Shown: positions 21,551 through 32,238 of the stretch, piece by piece
Numbering within the stretch: the first letter of the stretch is position 1
How the letters are laid out: each line of letters opens with the position of its first letter
Origin: Triticum aestivum
Taxonomy: Eukaryota > Streptophyta > Magnoliopsida > Poales > Poaceae
Direction: 5' to 3'
Length of the DNA: 64,000 nt
NCBI RefSeq assembly: GCF_018294505.1
Contig: NC_057803.1
Location: forward strand, 682,685,715-682,749,714
Notes under the pieces: generated by a model
Told to the model about the DNA's origin: nothing
Seen by the model: the letters and a program-made list of their open reading frames with translations, nothing else
Databases searched by the model: none
Made by a program: the position numbers and the translations under genes

Positions 21551-21639
21551 CTACTATGCCAAGATGACTGCACATTCCTCCTCAACTCCTCATCCACAAA
21601 AACAATCAAGTCATTCAGCATCATTCCTTTGCATCTGTC

Positions 21640-22294
21640 ATGGCCAGCGTGAGTTCTAGGTCGAGAGATTTCCACCAGGGAGAGGCAAGCATGGAAGAGG
21701 AAGCACGAGAGATGTCCCGCCTCACCACGAAAGAAGCCGACATGTCCAGCCGCACAGCAGTAGCAATAGAGAGGTCCTGCTGCGTCGCCGAAGCAGCACG
21801 TAGGTCTTGCCGCGCCGTCGATGTAGCAGACTGGTCCGGCCGCACCGCGGAAGTAGCAGAGATGTCCCGCCGTGCCGTCAAAGCAGCACAGAGGTCCTGC
21901 CGTGCCGCGGTGGCCTGGGAAAATTTCTCGCGGGCAGGCGAAGACTCTTACAGGCGCATGCATGCGATCGTCCATAGCGAGATGGATCAGATCTCCGACT
22001 GGGCAAGGTTGCAGGACGAGGCTTGGCATCCAGCAACTGGGGGAGGGCAATGCAAAGCTCTGGGCTGAGCGTGACCTGCTGAGTGCGAAGATCACCGGAA
22101 GGGCGAAGCAGGCGGAGGAGACCGTTGCCTTCTTGCAGAGGACAAGCGTCATCGTCAAGAAACTTATGGACGAGAATGCCATGCTCCGCATGGAGCGCGA
22201 AAGGCTGGTGGAGGAAGCACGGGATGCTGCCAAGCAGTGTATTAAGGACATGAAACTGATGAAAGAGATCATCGCCACTCGCCATGAGAACTAG
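21640..22294 (+). CDS. Coiled-coil protein with a 10-residue repeat; frame broken once
   Basis: I do not recognise the family. The ATG at 21640 follows a TATA box and a plausible 5' UTR. Residues ~30-90 consist of a 10-residue repeat (units such as AARRSCRAVD, VADWSGRTAE, VAEMSRRAVK) matching a 30-bp DNA repeat. The second half is a leucine/glutamate/lysine-rich coiled coil (KLWAERDLLSAKITG; NAMLRMERERLVEEARD) ending at 22294. The two halves are in different frames, with the shift near 22020. The second half keeps clear heptads, so it is or was coding. The cause could be a mutation, an assembly error or an unrecognised intron. No signal peptide, membrane segment or catalytic motif is visible. 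Confidence 0.6.
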
Positions 22295-22904
22295 TCTCTG
22301 CGACCTGCAGCGCACAAAGAAAGTAGAGATCAGCGAGCCAGATCGTTGTATGCGTCTTCCTTCTTCTTTTGCCCTTGTGTATTTCGGGCGTATCCGCATG
22401 TGGCTTTTTTAATTATCTTCCTAATTATGTAAGACAATTATTATCCACTCTCGTCGTCCTTATATATATTCACCAGTCTTGTTGTAAGTCGCGGTAGATG
22501 CTATATAGGTCCATCGGATCTTACATCAAGATCCGTGCAAAATTTTCTTTTTAGATTTTCCTTTTTCTCTCTTAAATCTCAGTCGAGTGAGACATAGCCA
22601 CACCATTAAACGGAGGCTCGGACGCCATTGATGGAGACCTTGGGAGAGAGGTGGACAGCAGATGGAGGACAAAGGGCTCTCCTCCCGATAAGCACACGCA
22701 GGGGTCTGATCGCATGCCTCCCGTACTCAAATAGCTACCCTGCACGGCGCCTCCTAGCTAGTAAAAAATGGGGACGCGTGCGACACGTAAATGGTAAATA
22801 GAATGCCCATGGTTTCAATAATACTTGTGTTTCCGATTGTAACATGACAACACTTGTTCCAAAATGACTTTGTTGATTGTTAATGTGTGCGCCTTCGCAA
22901 ATCG
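22295..22904. other. 3' flank of the coiled-coil gene
   Basis: AT-rich with possible polyadenylation-type sequence around 22410-22440. I see no gene. Confidence 0.4.
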
Positions 22905-23201
22905 GGTAGCAAAATTACCACAACATGTTGGTGCCATGTCATGACACCAAGCCAAGTTTCATGATTTTCATGCTTGTTTTGGATTTACAGGAATTAAAAA
23001 ATCAAGTTTCTCAATGTTTCCAGCCGAGCCACGACGCCCAGATCTTTGAATTTCATTCCCATTTCTTCCATGGGACCTAGAAATTTACCCGAGGACACAC
23101 ATGTGATTTTTCAACCAGCTTTGGTGCACTGGAGCATGTGCTTGTATTTCTAATTTGAATTATGCACACAAAGGTGACATGTTCCCTCTCAGAACCACGA
23201 G
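22905..23201. repeat. Partial unit of the ~495-bp tandem repeat, left of element D
   Basis: Clearly alignable with the units at 32239-34486 (shared blocks tgacaccaagccaagtttca and gaggacacacatgtgat). About 140 bases are missing between attatgcaca and caaaggtgacatg. Both deletion edges carry tgcac, suggesting a microhomology deletion. Element D inserted at its right end. Confidence 0.8.
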
Positions 23202-23666
23202 TGTCGGTGTCAAAACCGGCGGATCTCGGGTAGGGGGTCCCGAACTGTGCGTCTAGGCCGGATGGTAACAGGAGGCAAGGGACACAAAGTTTTACCCAGG
23301 TTCGGACCCTCTTGATGGAGGTAAAACCCTACGTCCTGCTAGATTAATATTGATGATATGGGTGTTCCAAGAGTAGATCTACCACGAGATCAGAGAGGCT
23401 AAACCCTAGAAGCTAGCCTACGGTATGATTGTATGTTGTGATTCGTTGTCCTACAGACTAAAACCCTCCGGTTTATATAGACACCGGAGAGGGTTAGGGT
23501 TACACAAGGTCGGTTACAAAGGAGGAGATATCCATATACGTATTGCCTAGCTTGCCTTCCACGCCAAGTAGAGTCCCATCCGGACACGAGATGAAGTCTT
23601 CAATCTTGTATCTTCATAGTCTAATAGTCCGGCTGTCCGGAGACCCCCTAATCCAGGACTCCCACA
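23202..23666 (-). repeat. Element D LTR, left copy (3' LTR)
   Basis: 465 bp, ending actcccaca, followed by the polypurine tract complement gtagcccctgaacc. It is shorter than its partner, mainly by loss of part of the repeated 'agtccggc' stretch near 23630. Confidence 0.9.
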
Positions 23667-24095
23667 GTAGCCCCTGAACCAGGCTTCAATGACGATGAGT
23701 CCGGCGCGCAGTTGTCTTTTGCATTGCAAGGCGGGTTCCTTCTCCGAATACATTGCAGAAGAAATTGAATATGAGGATAGTGTCCGACCCTGCAAAATAA
23801 GTCCCACATTTCACCGTAGAGAGAATAATGTTTTCGCAGATCTAATCCGTTAGCTTGTTTCGGCAACAGGATGTTACGTCATGGCCTGATGATTATTCGA
23901 ACTGTTTCTTTTAACCAGCCCCGCACATAACGCGAGGCAGTTTTTCGACACGTCTTGTCAAAGCAGATTTCGTGTCCCCTTATTATGGGATTCTCATCAA
24001 TACGGGCGTGGGTAACCCAACCGCGCCATCAATTGCAGCGCTTGGGGGATAAGCGTGTTTTACTAGGCAAGTGGGGATGTTTAATTTTGTCCGCC

Positions 24096-24104
24096 CATAT
24101 AAAG
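24096..24104 (+). promoter_or_regulatory. TATA box for the antisense gene of element D
   Basis: CATATAAAG about 120 bases before the conserved ATG at 24216, the same spacing as in element C. Confidence 0.5.
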
Positions 24105-24215
24105 GGATAAGGATTCACCTTTCTATCCACGCCTTCTTCCTCCTCTGCTCATCCGCTCCCACATACTCGAGCTCTAGCGCCCAAGTCCTCACTTCCATCT
24201 CAACCTTCTCCAACC

Positions 24216-27200
24216 ATGTCCGGAGCGGGAGGAAGTGGATGGTCTCCTCCGTCACGGAGGGAGACATCAAGAAACTAAGGAGAGACGGATACCTGCACGA
24301 CGACATCGCGCACCGGTTCCCAGATGAGGGACAGCTCATCCCCACCCCCGAGCCCCATGAGAGGGTGGTATTCCTCACCCATTTCCTCCGCGGACTAGGA
24401 TTCCCTCTCCATCCCTTCGTCGGGGGGCTCATGTTTTATTACCGCCTGGATTTCCATGATCTAGCCCCAAACTTCATCCTCAACATCTCGGTGTTTATCG
24501 TCATGTGCGAGGCCTTCCTCCGCATCAAGCCCCACTTCGGCCTATGGCTGAAGACCTTCAATGTCAAGCCGAAGGTAGTGAGCGGCCGCCAGGCGGAGTG
24601 CGAAGGCGCCATGGTGGGCAAGATGCCCAACATCACATGGCTCGAGGGCACCTTTGTGGACACCATAAAGGGGTGGCAATCGGGGTGGTTCTATATCACC
24701 GAGCCGCGCGACCCCGCATGGGTAGCAACCCCCGAGTTCCAATCTGGCATCCCCATGCGGCTCACCTCCTGGAGAGAGAAGGGCCTGTCCTGGGGTAATT
24801 TAAAAGAGCTGACTGGACTCCAGTCATGTATTCAGAACATGGTGGATAAGAAGCTCAAGCTTGTCAACATAGTCCAGGTTATGCTCGTTCGTCGGATACT
24901 CCCATTCCAACAACGGGAGTTTACCTTGTGGGAGTTCAATCCGGCGCAACACCAAACTCTGAACAGGCTCTTCGACACGACTCATGAAGATGCCTGGAGG
25001 GTGCTGTTCAAGGGCGCCGCGGTCCCTCCCCCCATTGCTGAGGATCACGGATTCAGCACGAAGCGCCACACCAGTGCGGCAAGTTGTTTTACCTCTTACA
25101 GGATATTTGTTATATATATATAGATTGGCTCTATGCGGGATCTAAACTCCCGTAATTTTGACAGGACTGACACAAGATGGCCGGACAGACCGACTGTCCG
25201 GCTCCCTTGCTCGAAGGCCCCGCAGACGCTCTTCTAACGAAGATGCTGACTCCGGCCCCTTATAAGGTGCTGGAGAAGAACAAGAAGGCGAAGGGAGCTC
25301 GAAAGAGTTCCCGACGCCAGGCGTCATCGGACTCACCGTCCGATGACTTTGCGGTGCACTCTTCCCCCAAAGACGAGGAAGAGGAAGAAGAGGCTCCCCT
25401 ACCAACTGGGGGAGACAAGAAAAGGAAGGCCGCCCCAACTGGGGAGGCCGAAGGGTCCAAGAAGGGAAGGACGCTCCTTCCGGACAGCTCTACCGCCGCC
25501 GACAAAAGTGAAGACGAGTGGTTGCCCAGGGGAAAGCCCTAGGGGAGATCGTAAGTGTTTGGATACCAAAGTAACCCATAGGATTCCTTTGTCGCATTGC
25601 TTTCCTTAACGCCGAAGTCAATTGTACAGGCCGCCCCGAGCCAATATCGAGGTATCCTCGGACGGCTCCCTAGGCTCGTCAGACATGGGCAGCGATCCAG
25701 TCCCGACCGCCACCTCCCCTCATCCGGCCGACGATGCCGAGGTGATGTGTCAAGAGGCACCGGATCAAGGGGGGACAGTCCCGGAGGCGCCTTAAGGCGA
25801 CCTTCCGGACTCCGGGAGCCGGGGGACGGGGTCCCCGAGAGCTCCAAGTTCGGCCCTCAGCCGAACACCGCGCCGAACCCTCCAACGGATCCGAGCTCGG
25901 GCAGGCGGTCCCCTTCTAAGGAGGGTGAGACGCCTATGCTGGTGACCTCTGTCCACCCAGAGGCGCCGGACACTATGTTGGAAGCGCTTCGCAGCGCTTC
26001 CATCGAGGAGGAGCACCGCACTATCATGAGTGCGCTTCCAAGAGCGGATTGACTAAAGCCTGTACTAGCCTTCTAACAGGCTTCGAGGTAAGTGTTTTAA
26101 AATGTAGTAGAAATATTACCGCATAGACAGTAGCCCCTGATGCTTTGTTCGGTGTTCACAAAGAAAAGCCTAACAAAGGATCAAATAACATCGCAGGAGT
26201 CTAATATAAGTATGTCAATATGCATATGCAGGCTTCACTGCTGGCGTCCACCACACTGACTGCGGAGGTTGCCGTACTGAAGGAGGCCCTCGAGGGGTCC
26301 CAGAAGGAGCTCGACCTTGCTAAGAGGCAGCTCGAGGAGAACAAGGGTAAGTGATACCCCGTCTGTAGATGAGAAAAAGGACGCGATTGCTAAATGACAG
26401 GATCATTGTATGTTTGCCAGGGGCCACGACCGAGGTGGGGACCCTGAAGCAAGCGCTGTCCCAGGCCGAAGAAAAGGCGGCCCAGGAGCGTACCGAGCGA
26501 GAGAGGCACGAGGCTCGGGTGGGTGAGGTGCAGCAAGAGATCCAAGCTCTCGTGACGAAGCACGAGGCGTTGGAGCTTGACTTGAAGACAAGAGAGTCTG
26601 AGCTTGCCGCAGCCCGTGAGAGCGCGAAGAGTGCCAAGGCCGAGGCCCAGAAGGCCCTTCAGGAGATCGACGCGATGGAGAAGATAGCGGCGGGTAAGGC
26701 TTTCGATATGCAAAGCAAGCTTGCAATGGTGAATTACCGATTACTTACCCGAATCCGGAGCTCTTCAGGAGCATTCGCAGATTTGCCCCAGAGTGTGTCC
26801 GATGCCGCACTATTCTACCAGGCCGAGGACGGAAGCTCGACGGAGAAGCTGTTCTGGTCTCAGTATGCTGAGGCCGAACAGCCGGTGCCAATGAGCGACC
26901 AGCTGAAGCAGATGGCCGAGCTACATAAGGCGGCCGATCAGACCATGAAGGGCTTCATAGTCCAGTTGTGGCCTGGCGACGCCCTTCCGAACAGCTTCTT
27001 CGGCCTGGTGAGGCGGCTTGTGGATGCATGGCCATGGCTGGAGGTCGTCAAGCAATCCATCTACCTTAAAGGTGCACGCTGGGCATTCTCCCGTGTGAAA
27101 ATGCAGTGGGTCAAGCTAGACGCCGTGAAGCTTATCAAGGAGGGGCCGCCAGAGGGCAAGGAGCACCACCACCCCGAGATGTCCTACAAGGGTGTCCTGC

Positions 27201-27253
27201 CGGGCGCCCGTCTTATCGCGGATGAGTGTTCACAAAATGTAATATTTGAATGA
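24216..27253 (+). pseudogene. Antisense PF04195-type gene of element D, spliced
   Basis: The ATG at 24216 aligns with the start in element C, but a one-base shift soon after moves the reading into the long frame, which could instead start at ATG 24239. The PF04195 region runs to about 25082 (FLRGLGFPLHPF, LWLKTFNVKPK, LWEFNPAQHQ). Canonical introns can be placed at 25083-25164, 25551-25629, 26088-26231 and 26347-26420. A TAG precedes the second donor, so the copy is probably inactive. The last exon (26421-27253) encodes a long coiled coil. A C-terminal region shared with element C follows (EKLFWSQYAE; GARWAFSRVK) and ends at 27253. The role of the family is not known to me. Confidence 0.65.
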
Positions 27254-27765
27254 GACTTGCTCGTTTTTTATCCTATGTAATGAAAACTTGTTTCATATGC
27301 GCTATGCAACGCTTGTGTGAATTTAAAATATTACCTTCTGTTTGGCTGTTTATCCAATCTGAGAGATGGCTAGTCCTTGGCTTCTGCCCCCATGCCACGA
27401 GTGCCGGGGTGTTCGGGATAAACCTGAGCACTCTTGTTCCCATGTTTGGGTCCTTCGAGGGAGGTGCTCAGCACAACGAACAAGGCAACCGGACTAATAA
27501 TGCTTTATCACTCTCACTTAGCCATGGAATTCTATAATTTTAAATTTCGGCGAAGCCCCTGGTATTCGGAAGGCCGAATTCAGGGCGCGATACATGCCTG
27601 TAAGCCGGACGGAGCCGGCCCCTCGCCCAAAGCGGCATAAGTCTTTAGGGACTCGAAAAACCTTGCCGAACAGCGACCAGTCTCTCGCCTTATCATGACA
27701 GTCAGTTTTAGCTTTCTCTACTGAGGTGCTCGGCCCGGCAGAACCGGGGCACAATCGCAGTAGTT

Positions 27766-27820
27766 CTCCTAGCGCTACCTTAGCCGATAGAGCGGAACGT
27801 AAGGTACCAAAACATAGGAG
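27766..27820. other. Conserved hairpin module, element D copy
   Basis: Outer arms CTCCTA / TAGGAG and inner arms TACCTTA / TAAGGTA flank a loop with GCCGATAGAGCGGAACG. Compared with element C, the outer G-C pair has become A-T and the inner GCCTTA/TAAGGC has become ACCTTA/TAAGGT, so both arms changed together. Confidence 0.55.
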
Positions 27821-27860
27821 CCGGGCAAACCCAACATTTGACCAAAGACATGATTCAGAG

Positions 27861-28539
27861 CTGATGCATATAATGCTATAAGTTCGGGGTGCCGCACTTG
27901 TGAAAGTGTTTGGACTTTTCACACCATATTGTGGGTACGTAAGCCCCTGGTGCATTGGCCGTACCAGAGTGTACGGTTGCTAGGCGTCATTAATGAACAC
28001 ATAGGTATGTATACATATAACAAAAATGCGATAATAATCGTAATGTCATGCATTGTATATTAAAAAATTGCATTAAAGCAGAGTGATACAGATAGTGTAA
28101 TGAGCAAAAGAGTAGGACTATGTCCCTTCCAAGGGCGAGCTGAGGAATTATGTGAAATCTATAATCCACCTAGGAATTCCGTAGTCGCCGGCCTCCTTGG
28201 TTGATGTATCATGTGTTCGGCAATAGAGCTGTCGGATAGTGTTTCCAGAGATTGAAGTCCTGAAAGAAAAAGAAATATAACCAAACGGGAAGCCCCTGGT
28301 GCGGTTTAGGCCGCGTTTTGGGACGTGTCGTAGTTGTGCCTCCCCCTCCCCATCTGTGCTCATGGTATTTTTAATGCGTAATGATGTACGCGTGGCACGA
28401 ACAATGTCATTGGGCTGGGATTGGGGTGGCCGTCGTATTGCTACGCGAGCTCAGATCACGCCAGGCGGTCTATTTGCCGATTGCCCCGAGCGCGCTTGAA
28501 GGTGTCCGGGCTTTGAAACGCCGAACTGGTAGATTGCCT
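27861..28539. other. Spacer between convergent genes of element D
   Basis: No gene seen. It parallels the spacer of element C. Confidence 0.45.
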
Positions 28540-31500
28540 TTAGAGGCTACTTTGCGCTTCTGCTGCGAGGGCCGCGGTGTGCTCCTCTGTTCGGAGAGAG
28601 CGCTCTGTGTTTCCATTGACTATAATAACTCCGCGAGGTCCTGGCATCTTGAGCTTGAGGTATGCATAATGTGGTACCGCATTGAATCTAGCGAATGCGG
28701 TTCGTCCGAGCAGTGCGTGATAACCACTGCGGAACGGGACTATATCGAAGATTAACTCTTCGCATCGGAAGTTCTTCGGGGATCCGAAGACCACTTCCAG
28801 TGTAATTGAGCCTGTGCAGTGGGCCTCTACGCCTGGAATGACGCCTTTAAAGGTCGTCTTTGTGGGTTTGATCCTTGAGGGGTCTATACCCATTTTGCGC
28901 ACTGTGTCCTGATAAAGCAGGTTCAGGCTGCTGCCGCCGTCCATGAGGACTCGAGTGAGGTGAAATCAGTCAATGATTGGGTCTAGGACCAGTGCGGTGA
29001 ATCCGCCGTGACGGATACTAGTGGGGTGGTCCCTGCGATCGAAGGTGATCGGACAGTAGGACCAAGGGTTGAACTTCGGGGCGGCTTGCTCCAATGCATA
29101 TACGTCCCTGAGCGCACGCTTCCGCTCCCTCTTGGGGATGTGGGTTGCATATATCATGTTCACCATCCGCACTTGCGGGGGAAACCTCTTCTGTCCTCCG
29201 GTGTGCGGCTGCGGGGGTTCTTCCTCGTCATCGCTATGCGGCCCCTTGTAATTGTTTTCGGTGATTAACTTGCCGACCTGCTAGAACACCCAACAATCCC
29301 TGTTGGTGTGATTGGCTGGCTTGTCTGGGGTGCCGTGTATTTGACACGAGCGGTCGAGTATACAGTCCAAGCTGGACGGACCCGGCGTACTTTGTTTGAA
29401 TGGTTTTTTCCGCTGACCGGGTTTAGAGCCTTTGAATCCGGCATTGACTGTCGTATCCTCAGTACTTTCACTGTTAATGCGGCGCTTATGCTTGTTGCGA
29501 CATGACCTGTTGTTGCCGTCCTTGGTATCTGAGGTACCATGGTTCTTTGATATGTTGTTACTGCGAGCCAACCAACTGTCGTCTCCCGCACAAAAGCGGT
29601 CATTGAGCGTCGTGAGGGCTGCCATAGATTTCGGCTTTTCCTGACCAAGGTGCCGGGCTAGCCACTCGTCTCGGATGCTGTGCTTGAAAGCCGCTAAGGC
29701 CTCCGCATCCGAACAGTCGACGATTTGGTTTTTCTTTGTAAGGAACCGAGTCCAGAATTGCCTGGCCGACTCTTCTGGCTGCTGGTGGTCGCACATAAGT
29801 GCCTTGAAAGTTGTCGAGGAATGCGGCTTCCAGATCTTCCCAACAGCTAATGGAGTCCGCTGGCAAGCTATTAAGCCAATGCCGTGCTGGTCCTTTGAGT
29901 TTTAGTGGGAGGTACTTGATGGCATGTAAGTCATCACCGCGGGCCATGTGGATGTGGAGGAGGAAGTCCTCAATCCATACCGCAGGATCTGTTGTGCCGT
30001 TGTATGATTCAATGTTTACAGGTTTGAAACCTTCTGGGAATTGATGTTCCATTACTTCGTATGTGAAGCATAAGGGGTGTGCGGCGCCTCTGTATTGGGC
30101 TATATCGCGATGCAGCTCGTATGGGTCCTGCCCGCTGTGTTCGGCCCGGCCGGATTTGCTTTTACTGTATTCAACATGACGTGTACCGTCTCGTAGAGTG
30201 GTGCGCCCTCGTGATCCGTAGATCGATCTTGAGTGCTTTGCTTTGTCCTCCAATATGTCTCACAGGTCTGGCGTATCTCCCCATGCCTTTTTATTTGGAT
30301 GAAGTTGGGTGGAGGCTGAGCTTTTGGCAGGAATGCCTCTCTATCGCGGCCACGAGGTGGCCGGTCAGCCGTATCATACGCTTCTTCCTCCAGTCGGGGT
30401 AGTAACCTGCGCCTTGGGTAACTCTTGGAGGGACGCTCGAGTTTATATTCCTCGGCTGCGAGGACTTCAGTCCATTTGTCAGCTAGCAGATCTTGATCAG
30501 CTTGAAGCTGCTGCTGCTCTTTCTTCAGGCTATTTGCCGTGGCCATAAGCCTGCGCTTGAAGCGCTTTTGTTTGACGGGATCCTCTGGTACGGTGAATTC
30601 ATCGTCGCCGAGGCTTGCCTCGTCTTCGGAGGGGGGCATGTAATTGTCATCCTCCTCCTCTCTGCCAGCCGCTCTCTCAGGAGAGCTGGCACCTTCATCC
30701 TCCTGATCTAACTCTTGCTGGAGGGGGGGGGGTTCGTTGTCTTTGGCGCTATCCGGAGTGTTATTATCTCCTGCGCCGGTATCACCACTTTTGCTTTGGC
30801 GGGACTTAGAGCGGCGGCACTGACGTCAGCGCTTGGGTTGCTTCTTGGAGGGGTCATCCTCCGCTATCTCGTCGCTGTTGCCTTCATTGGGTGTATCCAC
30901 CATGTATATGTCATACGATGAGGTGGCTTTCCAGTGCCCTATAGGTGCTGGTTCATGTTCGTCTCCTACATCATCGTCCATACCGCCGATGTCTTCAGAG
31001 TCGAAGTCGAGCATGTCGATTAAATCATCGACAGTGGCTATAAAGTGGGTGGTGGGTGGGCGTCGAATTTCTTCGTCGTCCGCATCCCAGTCCTATTGGC
31101 CATAATCCGGCCAGGGCTCTCCTGACAACGAGAGAGAGAGAGACCTTAGTGAATTCAGAATGTCGCCGAAGGGCGAGTGCTGAAGGATATTCGCGGCGGT
31201 GAATTCCATGATCGGCGCCCACTCGGATTCGATTGGCAGGGGCGCGGATGGTTCGGGGTCCGGAAGAGAGTCCGGCACCTTGGAGTCACGGGTTGCGCAG
31301 AGGATTATGTTGGTGTTTGGCTTGATCACCGTCAAGACTACAGCCCCTGAGGCGGTGTCTAGCCACCCGTCCTCGATCGGCGCGGTTGGCTCGGAGCTAA
31401 GGGTCGGAGCTGGTGTGGGCGCGGCCTCTGGAATACCGTCCGGTGGCAGAGCTAGGTCAGGCCCATTGAGACAGTGCGGTGCGCTCGGCTGTGGCTCGAA

Positions 31501-31725
31501 TCCGTCGAAGATCAAGTCTCCGCGAATGTCGGCCGTGTAGTTCAAACTTCCAAATCCGACCTGATGGCCAGGGGCGTAGCTTTCAATCTGCTCCAGATGG
31601 CCAAGCGAATTAGCCCGCAGTGCAAACCCGCCAAATACGAAGATCTGTCCGGGGAGAAAAGTCTCACCCTGGACCGCATCACTACCGATGATAGTAGGAG
31701 CCATCAAGCATAACGGCGATGACAC
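28540..31725 (-). pseudogene. Element D gag-protease, several stops and two frameshifts
   Basis: The frame starts at 31725, 26 nt inside the LTR, with the same N-terminal extension as element C (GETFLPGQIFVFGGFALRAN). It is broken by in-frame stops near 31093 and 30826. The part carrying the gag domain (29600-30253: HIHMARGDDLHAIKYLPLKL, GPARHWLNSLP) lies in another frame, entered by a shift near 30250 and left by one near 29790. The rest returns to the original frame (QFWTRFLTKKNQIVDC), has a TGA at 28966, and ends with the protease (LMDGGSSLNLLY, near 28940) and FRSGYHALLGRTAF at 28540. No RT follows. Confidence 0.8.
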
Positions 31726-31751
31726 AGAGGAACTCTCAATGAAAGCACCAA

Positions 31752-32233
31752 TGTCGGTGTCAAAACCGACAGATCTCGGGTAGGGGGTCCCGAACTGTGC
31801 GTCTAGGCCCGATGGTAACAGGAGGCAAGGGACACGAAGTTTTACCCAGGTTCGGGCCCTCTTGATGGAGGTAAAACCCTACGTCCTGCTTGATTGATAT
31901 TGATGATATGGGTGTTACAAGAGTAGATCTACCACGAGATCAGAGAGGCTAAACCCTAGAAGCTAGCCTACGGTATGATTGTATGTTGTGATTTGTTGTC
32001 CTACGACTAAAACCCTCCGGTTTATATAGACAACGGAGAGGGTTAGGGTTACACAAGGTCGGTTAAAAAGGAGGACATATCCATATACGTATTGCCTAGC
32101 TTGCCTTCCACGCCAAGTAGAGTCCCATCCGGACACGAGACGAAGTCTTCAATCTTGTATCTTCATAGTCTGACAGTCCGGCCAATGGAGATAGTCCGGC
32201 TGTCCGGAGACCCCCTAATCCAGGACTCCCACA
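31752..32233 (-). repeat. Element D LTR, right copy (5' LTR)
   Basis: 482 bp partner of 23202-23666, directly followed by ACGAG. It is preceded by the same aactctcaatgaaagcacca motif as in B and C. Confidence 0.9.
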
Positions 32234-32238
32234 ACGAG

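Larger units (their letters stand above)
23202..32233 (-). mobile_element. Element D: non-autonomous gypsy element related to C, TSD ACGAG
   Basis: LTRs at 23202-23666 and 31752-32233 are flanked by ACGAG at 23197-23201 and 32234-32238. The structure equals that of element C: gag-protease on the minus strand, a convergent PF04195-type spliced gene on the plus strand, and no RT or integrase. It split one unit of the ~495-bp tandem repeat from its neighbour. Confidence 0.9.

Noticed and set aside
24071..24215. N-terminal extension of the antisense ORF of element D
   Set aside because: It reads through the TATA box and leader; element C starts at the position equal to 24216.
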